Origin: Alphaproteobacteria bacterium UBA7691
GTDB taxonomy: Bacteria > Pseudomonadota > Alphaproteobacteria > Ferrovibrionales > Ferrovibrionaceae
Length of the DNA: 44,308 bases
Reading direction: 5' to 3'
Assembly (NCBI GenBank): GCA_002482765.1
Contig: DLGP01000139.1
Coordinates: 18,129 to 62,436, forward strand
How positions within the stretch are numbered: the stretch's first letter is position 1; the number at the start of each line of letters is the position of its first letter. A program made the position numbers and the translations under genes. Shown here piece by piece: positions 32,409 to 41,138 of the stretch. The notes beneath the pieces are model-generated. The model saw nothing but the letters and a program-made list of their open reading frames with translations. It was not told the DNA's origin and made no database searches.

Positions 32409-33827
32409 ATGTGGTGGGTGCTGGGGGGCCTCGCCGTCTTGGCGGGCGGCGTGTTTGTCTATTTCTATATCTATGACCGCTGGGTGCAGCGCGACCATGC
32501 GATCCGGCGCAATTTTCCGATCTATGGCCGCTTTCGCTATGTGATGGAGAATCTTGGCGAATATTTCCGCCAATACTGGTTCACCGCTGATTGGGAAGAG
32601 CGGCCGTTCAACCGGCTGACCCGGGCCTGGGTGTATCGTTCGGCCAAGGCGGTGTCGAATTACGTCGCCTTCGGCTCCGAGGTGGATGCACAGCAGCCCG
32701 GCCATATCTATTTCCTGCATTCCGCCTTTCCGGTGAATGACGACGAGGTGGAGGCCTATACCGGCAAGTGGATCGGGCGTGGCGTGGTGGCCAATCCCTA
32801 CAAGCCAAAAAGCTTTTTCAATATTTCCGGCATGTCCTACGGCGCATTGTCGTCGGCGGCGGTAACTGCCTTGTCGGAAGGGGCGGCGCTGGCCGGCATC
32901 TGGCTTGATACCGGCGAAGGCGGCCTGTCGCCGCATCATCTCAAGGGTAATTGCGACATCGTGTTCCAGATCGGCACGGCGAAATACGGCGTGCGCGACA
33001 AGGATGGCAAGCTGGATGATGCCAAGCTGGCCGCCATCGCCGCCTTGCCGCAGGTGAAGATGTTCTGCATCAAGCTGAGCCAGGGCGCCAAGCCGGGGCG
33101 CGGCGGCATCCTGCCGGCAGCCAAAGTGAATGAGGAAATCGCCGCGATCCGCCTGATCGAGCCGCACAAGGCTTCAATCTCGCCCAGCCGGCATCCGGAA
33201 ATCATTGATATCCCGTCGCTGGTGCAATTCATTGCCCGGGTGCGCGCCGTCACCGGCAAGCCGGTTGGCCTGAAGATGGCGCTGGGCGATGACAGCTTCA
33301 TTGATCGCCTGTTTGAATATCTGCGCGAACGCTCGATTGAGGCACCGGATTTTATCCAGCTGGATGGCGGCGAGGGCGGCACTGGCGCGGCACCCGCGCC
33401 ATTGGCGGATTATGTCGGCCAATCCATTGTGCAGGCATTGCCGCTGCTGGCGGCCAAGCGTCGGCAATATGGCTTGCGCACGCGCATCCGCATCATCGCT
33501 TCCGGCAAGCTGCTGACACCTGACAAAGTGGCCTGGGCCTTGTGCCAGGGCGCCGATTTTGTTGTTTCGGCGCGTGGCTACATGTTTGCACTGGGTTGTA
33601 TCCAGGCGATGAAATGCAATACCGGCCATTGCCCCACCGGCGTCACCTCCAACGAACCACGTTTCATGCGCGGCCTTGATCCGACTCGCAAGGCGGTGCG
33701 GGTGGCGAACTATGCCAAGGCGGTGCTGCATGATGTGGAAGCCATCGCCCATGCCTGTGGCTGCAAGAGTGTGCGTGAATTGAAGGCGCATCATGTGCGG
33801 GTGCAGGGTGAGGCGCCGAAACTCTGA
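32409..33827 (+). CDS. Membrane-anchored FMN-binding glutamate synthase-like protein
   Basis: A 472-residue protein of the GltB central/FMN domain family. Residues 1-22 form a membrane helix (LGGLAVLAGGVFVYFYIYD). The rest is a glutamate synthase-type FMN barrel with FNISGMSYGALSSAAVTALS, KPGRGGILPAAKV and DGGEGGTGAAPAPLAD. Three Cys in GCIQAMKCNTGHCPTGV match the 3Fe-4S cluster loop of GltB. The glutaminase domain and GltD are absent, so it is not a complete GOGAT; the true reaction of these stand-alone proteins is unclear. AGGAGGG precedes the ATG. Confidence 0.9.
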   Translation: MWWVLGGLAVLAGGVFVYFYIYDRWVQRDHAIRRNFPIYGRFRYVMENLGEYFRQYWFTADWEERPFNRLTRAWVYRSAKAVSNYVAFGSEVDAQQPGHIYFLHSAFPVNDDEVEAYTGKWIGRGVVANPYKPKSFFNISGMSYGALSSAAVTALSEGAALAGIWLDTGEGGLSPHHLKGNCDIVFQIGTAKYGVRDKDGKLDDAKLAAIAALPQVKMFCIKLSQGAKPGRGGILPAAKVNEEIAAIRLIEPHKASISPSRHPEIIDIPSLVQFIARVRAVTGKPVGLKMALGDDSFIDRLFEYLRERSIEAPDFIQLDGGEGGTGAAPAPLADYVGQSIVQALPLLAAKRRQYGLRTRIRIIASGKLLTPDKVAWALCQGADFVVSARGYMFALGCIQAMKCNTGHCPTGVTSNEPRFMRGLDPTRKAVRVANYAKAVLHDVEAIAHACGCKSVRELKAHHVRVQGEAPKL

Positions 33828-33847
33828 CGCGCTTAACAACGCAAGCA

Positions 33848-33883
33848 CTTCACCTGCAACTTATATATGTGAGGTGGGTTTTT
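33848..33883 (+). terminator. Weak possible terminator
   Basis: CTTCAC (33848-33853) can pair with GTGAGG (33869-33874), followed by TTTTT at 33879-33883. The stem is short with a wobble pair and the loop is 15 bases, so this is a weak candidate for ending the FMN-protein transcript. Confidence 0.28.
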
Positions 33884-34084
33884 ATTGCTTCCTGAGGGAG
33901 TCTCTCTTGGCCTTTGATCGAAGAAATTTTCTCTCAGGCGAAATCCACAACAAAAACGAGCCGCAAATTCGTGTAGGATACTGCATGAGGCCCATGGCGT
34001 AGACGGAACACAAATCCGCGCCCATGTCGTCGGGGGGAATTCCACACACCGCATGGGGCATGCGGATATTGAGGGTATCGCGGC

Positions 34085-36241
34085 ATGGCGACGGCAATGC
34101 GCGAGGTATGGCGGCGATACTGGGCCGGTCTGGGGCGGGTGTCGATTCAATCGACCATCGTTGCTTTTGTTGGCCTGGTTTGCGCTGCCATCCTGGCCCT
34201 CGAATTTGCGAATTTTGTCTTTGATCGCAACGGCGATGCCCGCGATGCCCGACGCACCACCGAGAATCTGGCGCGATCTGCCGAGCAGCATGCCGCCGAT
34301 GCTTTCCAGACCATTGATACTGTGCTGACCGGCTTGGCGCTGCGCATCGAGCAGGAAGGCACCGGTGAGGCGGCGCTGGAGCGATTGCATCAGGTATTAC
34401 AGGCTCAGGCCGAGGCGATGCCGCTGGTGCGGCGCATTCTCTATATTGATGCGCTTGGTGTGTCGCAGGTCGATTCCCAGGCGGTGCCACAGCGAACGGT
34501 TTATATCGACCGTGATTTTTACCAGCATCATCAGGCCGTGGCCGACAAGGGGCTGTTCATTGCCATGCCGGTATTTGGCCGCGCCAGTAATAGCTGGGTG
34601 ATCCCGCTGACACGCCGGGTGAACAATCCGGATGGCAGTTTCGGCGGTCTGGTCATCGCGCCGATCGATCTGGCGAGTTTCCAGCGTTATTTCGATTCCT
34701 TTGACATTGGCGCCCACGGCGTCATTGCGTTAATGACCGGCCAGGGCCGATTGCTGGCGCATCGGCCATTCCAGCCTGCCGATATCGCTGAGGTTTTTCC
34801 CTTCAGCGCCGAACTGGCGCGCCAGGCCGAAGCTGTGGCGGCCGGCAGCAGCACAATGGTTTTTGAACCGGATGGCAGGCGGCATATTGTCAGTTTTCGC
34901 CGGCTGCAAGGCTATCCGCTGATTGTGCTGGCGGCGCTGGATGAGGGTGAGGTGTATGCCGCCTCGCGCGACAATGCGCTGCGCCGTGCGCCGCTGGTGG
35001 GTATTCTGGTGGTGCTGATTGCGCTGCTTGGTTTCATGCTGGCGATGCAGGCAAAACGACGCCTGGCTGTGGAGCAGGCATTGCGGGCTGCCAAGCAGGA
35101 AGCCGAGTTGGCCAATCAGGCCAAGTCGGATTTCCTGGCGGCAATGAGCCATGAATTGCGCACGCCGCTGAATGGCATTCTGGGTTTTGGCCAGTTGTTG
35201 CAGGGCGGCTTTTACGGCGCCTTGACCCAGAAGCAAGGGGAATTCGCCGAGGCGATCATCGTCAGCGGCCGGCATCTGCTGAATCTGATCGACGACATCC
35301 TGCAATTGGCCAAGATCGAGGCTGGAAAATTATCCATTGACCGCGAAAGTGTGTCAGTGGTGGAGGCGATGAAATCGGTGATGGCGGCACTCGGGCGCGA
35401 GGCTGCGCGGCATGGTGTGCAGATCGAGGCTGGTGATTTTGGCGCCACGATGCCGCCGGTGCTGCTGGATCGCACGCGGCTGATCCAGATCTTGATCAAC
35501 TTCGGCTCCAATGCGGTGAAGTATAATCGCCATCAAGGCCGTGTTTGGTTTGATTTTGCGGTGATCGACGATACCTGGGTGCGGATCGCGGTAAACGATA
35601 CCGGACTTGGCATCCCGGCCGAGCGGCAGGCTGAATTATTTCAGCCGTTCAATCGCCTGGGGCGCGAGACACTGGCGATTGAGGGCAGCGGCATCGGCCT
35701 GTCACTCAGCAAACGGTTGGCGGAATTGATGGGTGGCCGGGTTGGTTTCACCAGCGTGGCGGGCGAGGGCAGCCGCTTCTGGGTAGACCTGCCAATTGCG
35801 CGCGCCGCCGCTTTTTCGCAGGGTGCGGGGCCGGCACTGATTGGCACTTCATTGCAAGCAGTGCAGGCGACGGTGCTCTATGTGGAGGATAATCCGAATA
35901 ATCGCCTGCTGATGCAGCATGTGCTGGCCACCATGCCGCGCCTGCGGCTGATCGAGGCTGCCAATGTGCAAGCTGGCCTGGCGCTGGCGGAGCAGCATCG
36001 CCCGGATGTGATTCTCACCGATATCCACATGCCGGGCGAGGATGGCTATTCCTTGCTGCGGCAACTGAGCCAGAATCCCGCCCTGGCGCGGATTCCGGTG
36101 GTTGCGGTCAGCGCCAATGCACTGCCGCAGGATATTGAACGCGCCAAGGCGGCGGGCTTCGCTGATTACATCGTCAAGCCGATTGATCTGGCTGTGCTGG
36201 CCGAAGTGCTGGTGACCGTGTTGCGTGGTCGCCTGCCTTAA
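34085..36241 (+). CDS. Hybrid sensor histidine kinase with Cache-like sensor and receiver
   Basis: A 718-residue inner-membrane hybrid kinase. Membrane helix 1 (about 20-43), an extracytoplasmic Cache/PDC-like sensor (about 45-300), helix 2 (about 302-322), a short coiled coil, HisKA with phospho-acceptor His356 in MSHELRTPLNG, HATPase with NDTGLGIP and GSGIGLSLSKRLAE, and a C-terminal receiver whose Asp646 lies in LTDIHMPGEDGYS. No PAS domain and no cognate regulator gene adjoin it, so its output partner is elsewhere. The 257 bases upstream are free of genes. Ligand unknown. Confidence 0.93.
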   Translation: MATAMREVWRRYWAGLGRVSIQSTIVAFVGLVCAAILALEFANFVFDRNGDARDARRTTENLARSAEQHAADAFQTIDTVLTGLALRIEQEGTGEAALERLHQVLQAQAEAMPLVRRILYIDALGVSQVDSQAVPQRTVYIDRDFYQHHQAVADKGLFIAMPVFGRASNSWVIPLTRRVNNPDGSFGGLVIAPIDLASFQRYFDSFDIGAHGVIALMTGQGRLLAHRPFQPADIAEVFPFSAELARQAEAVAAGSSTMVFEPDGRRHIVSFRRLQGYPLIVLAALDEGEVYAASRDNALRRAPLVGILVVLIALLGFMLAMQAKRRLAVEQALRAAKQEAELANQAKSDFLAAMSHELRTPLNGILGFGQLLQGGFYGALTQKQGEFAEAIIVSGRHLLNLIDDILQLAKIEAGKLSIDRESVSVVEAMKSVMAALGREAARHGVQIEAGDFGATMPPVLLDRTRLIQILINFGSNAVKYNRHQGRVWFDFAVIDDTWVRIAVNDTGLGIPAERQAELFQPFNRLGRETLAIEGSGIGLSLSKRLAELMGGRVGFTSVAGEGSRFWVDLPIARAAAFSQGAGPALIGTSLQAVQATVLYVEDNPNNRLLMQHVLATMPRLRLIEAANVQAGLALAEQHRPDVILTDIHMPGEDGYSLLRQLSQNPALARIPVVAVSANALPQDIERAKAAGFADYIVKPIDLAVLAEVLVTVLRGRLP

Positions 36242-36246
36242 AAAAT

Positions 36247-36894
36247 CTAGCCGGTGGCGTTCAGCCGCGCGAAGCATGCCGGCTCGTCGTTTTTCACCGC
36301 ATTGACCATATCGCTGACGCGATAGCGCGCCATCGCCTCGGCCGGATAGGGCCGCAGCAGGTCTGGCGCTGCATCGCCTTCTTGCAGCCAGCGGGCATAT
36401 TGCTCCGGCGCCAGGATCATCGGCATGCGTTCATGCAGCGGCGCCAGATAGGCATTGGCCTGGATGGTGAGGATGGTGAAGTGTGGCTCCGGCACACCAT
36501 CCTTGCCCATGGCTTCTTGCCATAAGCCGGCCATGCAGAACGGCGCGCCGCCGCGCAGGCCAACACGCCAGGGCTGCTTGCGCCCATCGCCCAGCGGCTG
36601 CCATTCATAGAAACTATCAGCCGGCACTAGGCAGCGCCGCTCAGCAAAGGCGGCGCGGAAGCTGGGTTTGCTGGCGGCGGTTTCGGCGCGGGCATTGATC
36701 AGCGGGGTTTTGTTGGCGCCGGCAAAGCCCCAGCGCATCATGCGCAGATGGTTGCCATCGGCCTGCCGGATAACCACCAAGGTGCTTTGTGTCGGCGCAA
36801 TATTCCAGCGCGGCGGCAGATTGGGCCGCTCCGGCACCGGCAGCATCTGCGCCAACACCTCCATTGTCACCGTGAGGGCGAAGCGGCCGCACAT
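36247..36894 (-). CDS. SRAP domain protein (YedK/HMCES family)
   Basis: A 215-residue SRAP protein. The family forms a thiazolidine DNA-protein crosslink with abasic sites in single-stranded DNA, shielding them. The start MCGRFALT gives the catalytic Cys2 after Met removal, so ATG 36894 is certain. Other active-site features: RWNIAPTQ, NARAET, CLVPADSFYEW and HERMP. Length is normal. It is 4 bases after the SBP_bac_3 gene on the same strand and ends 5 bases from the convergent kinase gene. Confidence 0.95.
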   Translation of the reverse strand: MCGRFALTVTMEVLAQMLPVPERPNLPPRWNIAPTQSTLVVIRQADGNHLRMMRWGFAGANKTPLINARAETAASKPSFRAAFAERRCLVPADSFYEWQPLGDGRKQPWRVGLRGGAPFCMAGLWQEAMGKDGVPEPHFTILTIQANAYLAPLHERMPMILAPEQYARWLQEGDAAPDLLRPYPAEAMARYRVSDMVNAVKNDEPACFARLNATG

Positions 36895-36898
36895 GATA

Positions 36899-37657
36899 TC
36901 AGCCCGGCATCGCCAGTCGCGCCAGCAGGATTTGCGCCCGGCCACTGGCCCGCAGCATGGCCAGGCCACGTTCGAAATCGGCCATCAACGCGATACTGTC
37001 TGGCCGATCAAGCGGAATGATCAGATGCAGGCTGTTATTTGCCACCGGCCGCTGCGAAAAACGGAATTGCTGCGCGATCAAACGCTCGTTGCGGATCAGG
37101 TGCCACGCCACCGGTTTGTTGACGATGAAATAATCGGCCCGGCCGGCCAGCAACATCTTGAGGCACGAGCCGGCCTGTTGTGCCTCCACACGCTCGACCC
37201 GGCCTTGCTCCAGCAGCGGCCGCAGCACCGGCTGATTCCAGCCCAGCGGCAGGCAACTGCGCGGTAATCGGCTGCTCTCGCCGATCAGCGCCGCCAGCGG
37301 CTGGTCCGGGTCGCGGCCGGAACTGGTCATCACGAAGCTGTCGATTGGCAGTAAAACGCTGGAATAGTGGAAAACCGCCTGGCGTTCCGGCGAGGGCACA
37401 AAAGGCGCTGTGGCGTCAAAGCGGCCCAGCCGGGTTTCCTCCAGGGCGCGAGCCCAGGTGGTATAGGTCAGCAGCACCTCGCGGCCAACATTGGCAAAGG
37501 CTTCCCGCACCAAGGCGATGGCAACACCGCCCTCCTGCTCTCGCGCATCGGCAAAGGGCGCATAATCATTGCCGGTGGCCAGCCGCAAGGGTTGTGCGGC
37601 GGCAGGCACAAGGGCGGCAAGCCAGAGCAGCATTGCTGCCAGGAGAGAGCGGAACAT
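36899..37657 (-). CDS. Periplasmic SBP_bac_3-type substrate-binding protein
   Basis: A 252-residue secreted protein with signal peptide about 1-21 (LLWLAALVPAAAQ) and a family 3 solute-binding fold: LRLATGNDYAPFADAREQEGG, then TTWARALEETRLGRFDATAPF. No ABC permease genes of an amino-acid type are adjacent, so it may be an orphan binding protein or sensor. It follows tupA by 59 bases and precedes the SRAP gene by 4. The start at 37657 has a weak ribosome site. Ligand unknown. Confidence 0.85.
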   Translation of the reverse strand: MFRSLLAAMLLWLAALVPAAAQPLRLATGNDYAPFADAREQEGGVAIALVREAFANVGREVLLTYTTWARALEETRLGRFDATAPFVPSPERQAVFHYSSVLLPIDSFVMTSSGRDPDQPLAALIGESSRLPRSCLPLGWNQPVLRPLLEQGRVERVEAQQAGSCLKMLLAGRADYFIVNKPVAWHLIRNERLIAQQFRFSQRPVANNSLHLIIPLDRPDSIALMADFERGLAMLRASGRAQILLARLAMPG

Positions 37658-37716
37658 GGCGCGACGTTACGCAGTTTCGCGCCATTCCGGAAGGGGTGGC
37701 CAGATGCTGCGGCGGA

Positions 37717-38568
37717 TCAGCTCGCCTGCGCGCCCGGCTTGTAATTCGGGAAGAAGAGCTGCTCGCCATCGATCTTGTAGCTGGCGATGGCGGCCTGGCC
37801 TTCATTGCTGGTGAGCCAGTTGATGAAGGCCTTGGCCATCTCCACCTTCACATGGGCATGCTTGGCCGGATTGACCAGCATCACGCCATATTGGTTGAAC
37901 AGCCGAGTATCGCCTTCCACAACAATGCTGAGCTCGCCGCGATTCTTGAAATTCAGCCAGGTGCCACGATCAGTATAGGCATAGGCATTCATGGCGCTGG
38001 CGGTGTTCAGCGTCGGCCCCATGCCTGAGCCGGTCTCGCGGTACCAGTCGCCGCCGGCCTTGGGCTCTATGCCGGCTTCCTTCCACAGCCGCAATTCGGC
38101 GGCATGGGTGCCGGAACTGTCACCACGCGAAGCAAACGGCGCCTTGGCGGCGGCGATCTTCTTGTAGGCAGCCAGCGCATCCTTGCCGCCGGCCACCTTG
38201 GCCGGATCGGCCTTCGGGCCGACGATCACGAAGTCATTATACATCACCAGGCGGCGATCCACGCCCCAGCCGGCATCTACGAATTTCCGCTCTGCCACGG
38301 CATCATGCACAAACACCACATCGGCATCGCCTTTTTCGCCGGTCTTCAGCGCCTGGCCGGTGCCTTGCGCCACCACGCGCACGGCGATGCCGGTTTTCTG
38401 GGTGAAGATCGGCAGGATATGGCTGAACAGGCCAGATTGTTCAGTGGAAGTGGTGGATGCCACCACAATGAATTTTTCCTGTGCCTCTGTAATGCCTGCC
38501 GTGAACAGCAGGGCGCCAGCGGCCAGGGTGTTGATAATGAGCCGGCGGCTCAGCATTTTTTTGAACAT
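37717..38568 (-). CDS. tupA: Tungstate ABC transporter, substrate-binding protein TupA
   Basis: A 283-residue binding protein with signal peptide about 1-29. The mature start VVASTTSTEQSGLFSHILP is the TupA ligand loop, with TTST being a known oxyanion-binding motif. SRGDSSGTHAAELRLW, with Ser, Arg and Thr, forms the other side of the site; these features separate TupA/WtpA-type from phosphate binding proteins. ATG 38568 has AGAGGAA about 8 bases upstream. It is the last gene of tupB-C-A. Tungstate or molybdate selectivity cannot be read from sequence. Confidence 0.92.
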   Translation of the reverse strand: MFKKMLSRRLIINTLAAGALLFTAGITEAQEKFIVVASTTSTEQSGLFSHILPIFTQKTGIAVRVVAQGTGQALKTGEKGDADVVFVHDAVAERKFVDAGWGVDRRLVMYNDFVIVGPKADPAKVAGGKDALAAYKKIAAAKAPFASRGDSSGTHAAELRLWKEAGIEPKAGGDWYRETGSGMGPTLNTASAMNAYAYTDRGTWLNFKNRGELSIVVEGDTRLFNQYGVMLVNPAKHAHVKVEMAKAFINWLTSNEGQAAIASYKIDGEQLFFPNYKPGAQAS

Positions 38569-38582
38569 GATGTTTCCTCTAT

Positions 38583-39317
38583 TCACCAGGTGAGCTCGCC
38601 ATTCAGGAAAGCTTGTGCCGCCTCGCTGCGCGGCTGGCTAAAAAATTCCGCGGCCGGGCTGCGCTCGGCCAGCCGGCCGCGATGCAGGAAGATCACCTCA
38701 TTGGCCAGGCGCCGGGCCTGGCCCAGATCATGTGTTGTCATCACGATCTTGCTGCCGCTCTGGCTGATGCCGGCAATGATCTCCTCCACCTGCCGGGTGG
38801 CATTCGGATCAAGCGCTGCGGTGGGTTCGTCGAGAAACAGGATTTGCGGCGCCAAGGCCCAGGCGCGGCCGAGCGCCAGGCGCTGCTGTTCACCACCCGA
38901 CAAAACCCGCGCCGGGCGTTCGGCCAAAGCGGCCAGGCCAACATGCTCCAGCGCTGCCATGGCCCGTTCACGGCGCTGCCGGCGCGGCATGCCACGCAGC
39001 TTGAGCGGAAATTCCACATTGGCCACAGCCGAACGGCGCAGCAATACCGGTTTCTGAAACACCATGGCCTGGCCGAAGCGCAGCAGATCGGCATTCTGCG
39101 CCGCGCTGCCCTGCCATAACACCCGGCCGCTGCTGGGGTGCAGCAGGCCATGGCACAGCCGCAGCAGCAGGCTTTTGCCGGCGCCATTCGGCCCCAGGAT
39201 GATGGTGGGCGGGCCGGGTGCAAAGCTCAGTGACACATCATTGATAAGCTGCTGCCCGCCGGCTTCGAAGCAGACCTGCACCAGATTCAGCGGCAGCAGT
39301 GTGGCAGGGGCATGCAT
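38583..39317 (-). CDS. tupC: Tungstate ABC transporter, ATP-binding protein TupC
   Basis: A 244-residue ABC ATPase. Walker A is GPNGAGKS, Q-loop VFQKPVLLRRS, signature LSGGEQQRLALGRAWAL, Walker B ILFLDEPTAALDP and the H-loop TTHDLGQAR. The ATG at 39317 lies 2 bases after the tupB stop; the longer open frame is the antisense-shifted continuation of tupB and is not real. It energises uptake by TupB. The next gene is tupA. Confidence 0.93.
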   Translation of the reverse strand: MHAPATLLPLNLVQVCFEAGGQQLINDVSLSFAPGPPTIILGPNGAGKSLLLRLCHGLLHPSSGRVLWQGSAAQNADLLRFGQAMVFQKPVLLRRSAVANVEFPLKLRGMPRRQRRERAMAALEHVGLAALAERPARVLSGGEQQRLALGRAWALAPQILFLDEPTAALDPNATRQVEEIIAGISQSGSKIVMTTHDLGQARRLANEVIFLHRGRLAERSPAAEFFSQPRSEAAQAFLNGELTW

Positions 39318-39319
39318 GG

Positions 39320-40027
39320 TCACGCGCCCTGCGCCCGCTGCGCCGCGCTGCCCAGCGTGGTGGCGGCAGCATTGATGCCGATGGCGATGCTGAGCAGCAC
39401 AATGCCCAGTGCCATTGCCAGGGCCAAGTCGCCGCGGCTGGTTTCCAGCGAGATGGCGGTGGTCATGGTGCGGGTGACGCCGGCAATATTGCCGCCCACG
39501 ATGATGATGGCGCCAACCTCGGCAATGGCGCGGCCAAAGCCGGCCAGAACGGCGGTGGACAGGCTGTAGCGGCCATCCCACAGCAAGGTGGCGATGGCCT
39601 TGAGCGGGGTAAGGCCAAGCGAGCGCAACTGTTCCTCATATTCGCGCCACAGATCGGCGATGATCTGGCGTGACAGCGCGGCCACAATCGGTGTGATCAG
39701 CACCACCTGCGCCACCACCATGCCGGCCGGGCTGAACAGCCAGCCAAGCTGGCCCAGCGGGCCGGAGCGCGACAGGATCAGGTAGACGATCAATCCCACC
39801 ACCACCGGCGGCAGGCCCATGCAGGCATTCAGCACCACGATGCAGGCATTGCGGCCGGGAAAGCGGGTGAGGGCGAGCAGGGCGCCTAGCGGCAGGCCGA
39901 TCAGGCTGCCCACCAGCACGGCGGTGAGGCTGACCCGCAGCGACAGCCAGACAATGCGCAGCAGCTCGGCATCAAGCTGCCACATCATCTTGAGCGCCAG
40001 GGTGAAGGCTTCGCCAACCGTGTTCAT
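39320..40027 (-). CDS. tupB: Tungstate ABC transporter, permease TupB
   Basis: A 235-residue permease with five to six hydrophobic helices. The ABC coupling region reads EYEEQLRSLGLTPLKAIATLL, followed by GFGRAIAEVGAIIIVGGNIAG, the usual TupB/ModB-type pattern. ALLALTRFPGR is another family feature. First gene of the tup operon. The predicted promoter lies so close to the ATG that the mRNA probably has almost no leader, and no ribosome site is visible. Confidence 0.93.
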   Translation of the reverse strand: MNTVGEAFTLALKMMWQLDAELLRIVWLSLRVSLTAVLVGSLIGLPLGALLALTRFPGRNACIVVLNACMGLPPVVVGLIVYLILSRSGPLGQLGWLFSPAGMVVAQVVLITPIVAALSRQIIADLWREYEEQLRSLGLTPLKAIATLLWDGRYSLSTAVLAGFGRAIAEVGAIIIVGGNIAGVTRTMTTAISLETSRGDLALAMALGIVLLSIAIGINAAATTLGSAAQRAQGA

Positions 40028-40035
40028 GCGCCATG

Positions 40036-40063
40036 ACTATACGAAAGTCCGGCGTCGCTTCAA
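40036..40063 (-). promoter_or_regulatory. Predicted tup promoter
   Basis: On the minus strand TTGAAG (40058-40063), a 16-base spacer and TATAGT (40036-40041) precede tupB. Only 8 bases separate the -10 from the ATG at 40027, implying a leaderless or nearly leaderless transcript. Confidence 0.6.
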
Positions 40064-40089
40064 CCGAATAACTGATTGATAAATAAAGT

Positions 40090-40123
40090 GATTTTGGCAA
40101 CAAATTGCTTTGTTGCCAAAATC
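40090..40123. terminator. Perfect 15-bp AT-rich hairpin between two minus-strand transcripts
   Basis: GATTTTGGCAACAAA (40090-40104), loop TTGC and TTTGTTGCCAAAATC (40109-40123) pair perfectly. On the minus strand it begins 10 bases after the methyltransferase stop and is followed by ACTTTATTTAT, so it is probably that gene's terminator. It also lies 27 bases upstream of the tup -35 and could carry an operator. Confidence 0.75.
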
Positions 40124-40133
40124 CGGTGAGTGG

Positions 40134-41090
40134 TCAGGAAGCCAGGGCGCGGGATGCTGCCTTGGCTGAACGCGCACTGGTATTCTGGCGCGGTCGCCTG
40201 CCATAGCTGCGGTTCACCCCGCTGCTGACCGATACCAGTTTCTGCACAGGTTCGGCGGCGCAGATGGCCGGTGGGCGTGAGCAGAAGAATTCGGCATGGA
40301 ACAGGCCATCGGCTTCCTTGGCCGCCGGGCTGATACCGCGCTGCGCCAGGGCGTCCAGCGTGCCACGCATTTCCTCCTCGTCGCGGAAGCGGCGCTGCAC
40401 AAAACTGGCGCCCTCGAATTTTTCGGTTTGCAGGCCATGGCCGCGCAGGGTGTGGGCAATGCCGGCATAGTCAAACATGCGCAGCACAAACGAGCCGACC
40501 CACGGCGCCTGCGCGCTGCATGCCACCAGTTTTTCAAAGCTCTTGCTGGTGACATAGCCAACACAGCCGGTGGAAACGATCAGGTCCACCTTGGCCAGTT
40601 CCGGCAGCGCCCAGGCTGGCACCGGATCGTTTTCCAGATCGGCCACAATGCCGATATCCAGCGCGCCGCAGGCTTCGGCATAACCCACCGCCTGGCGCGA
40701 AACATCCAGGCCGATAACGCGGATATCGCGTTTGCGCGGCCAGGCGGCGAGGAAATGTTTGTCGAGTTGCAATAACTCGCTTGATGTCAGCGTCTGCTGT
40801 GCCAGCGCATCATAACGCTCCACCAACTGGTCGTAGCTCAGCGCGTATTTCATCAGGATGGCATTGATGCCGTAGGAGCAACCCAGATCCAGCACCGTGA
40901 TCGGGCCGCCCTTGGCACGCTGCCGGGCCTCGATCACCTGGTCAAAAATCGGCCGCGCCAGATGCGGGATGGCATAGCCCAGGCCACCAAGGGTGCGGAA
41001 ATAGCTGCGTGGATCGGGCTGCACATAGATGCTGCTGAAATCCGCCTTGCTCTGATTGGTGGACGAAAAATCCTCCTGGCTGTTCGGCAT
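40134..41090 (-). CDS. Class I SAM-dependent methyltransferase of unknown target
   Basis: A 318-residue protein. The SAM motif I VLDLGCSYGINAILM lies near residue 66, and IRVIGLDVSRQAVGYAEACG is motif II. VDLIVSTGCVGYV is the motif IV region. The last 30 residues form a basic, low-complexity tail (RRPRQNTSARSAKAASRALAS) that could bind nucleic acid or be disordered. ATG 41090 has AAGGGGAAAA upstream; the track of open frame before it is not needed. Target unknown; the middle region is not of a family I can name. Confidence 0.8.
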   Translation of the reverse strand: MPNSQEDFSSTNQSKADFSSIYVQPDPRSYFRTLGGLGYAIPHLARPIFDQVIEARQRAKGGPITVLDLGCSYGINAILMKYALSYDQLVERYDALAQQTLTSSELLQLDKHFLAAWPRKRDIRVIGLDVSRQAVGYAEACGALDIGIVADLENDPVPAWALPELAKVDLIVSTGCVGYVTSKSFEKLVACSAQAPWVGSFVLRMFDYAGIAHTLRGHGLQTEKFEGASFVQRRFRDEEEMRGTLDALAQRGISPAAKEADGLFHAEFFCSRPPAICAAEPVQKLVSVSSGVNRSYGRRPRQNTSARSAKAASRALAS

Positions 41091-41138
41091 GGTTTTCCCC
41101 TTTCTTGTGTTGGTGTGTGTGTGAAAAATAATCACGGC

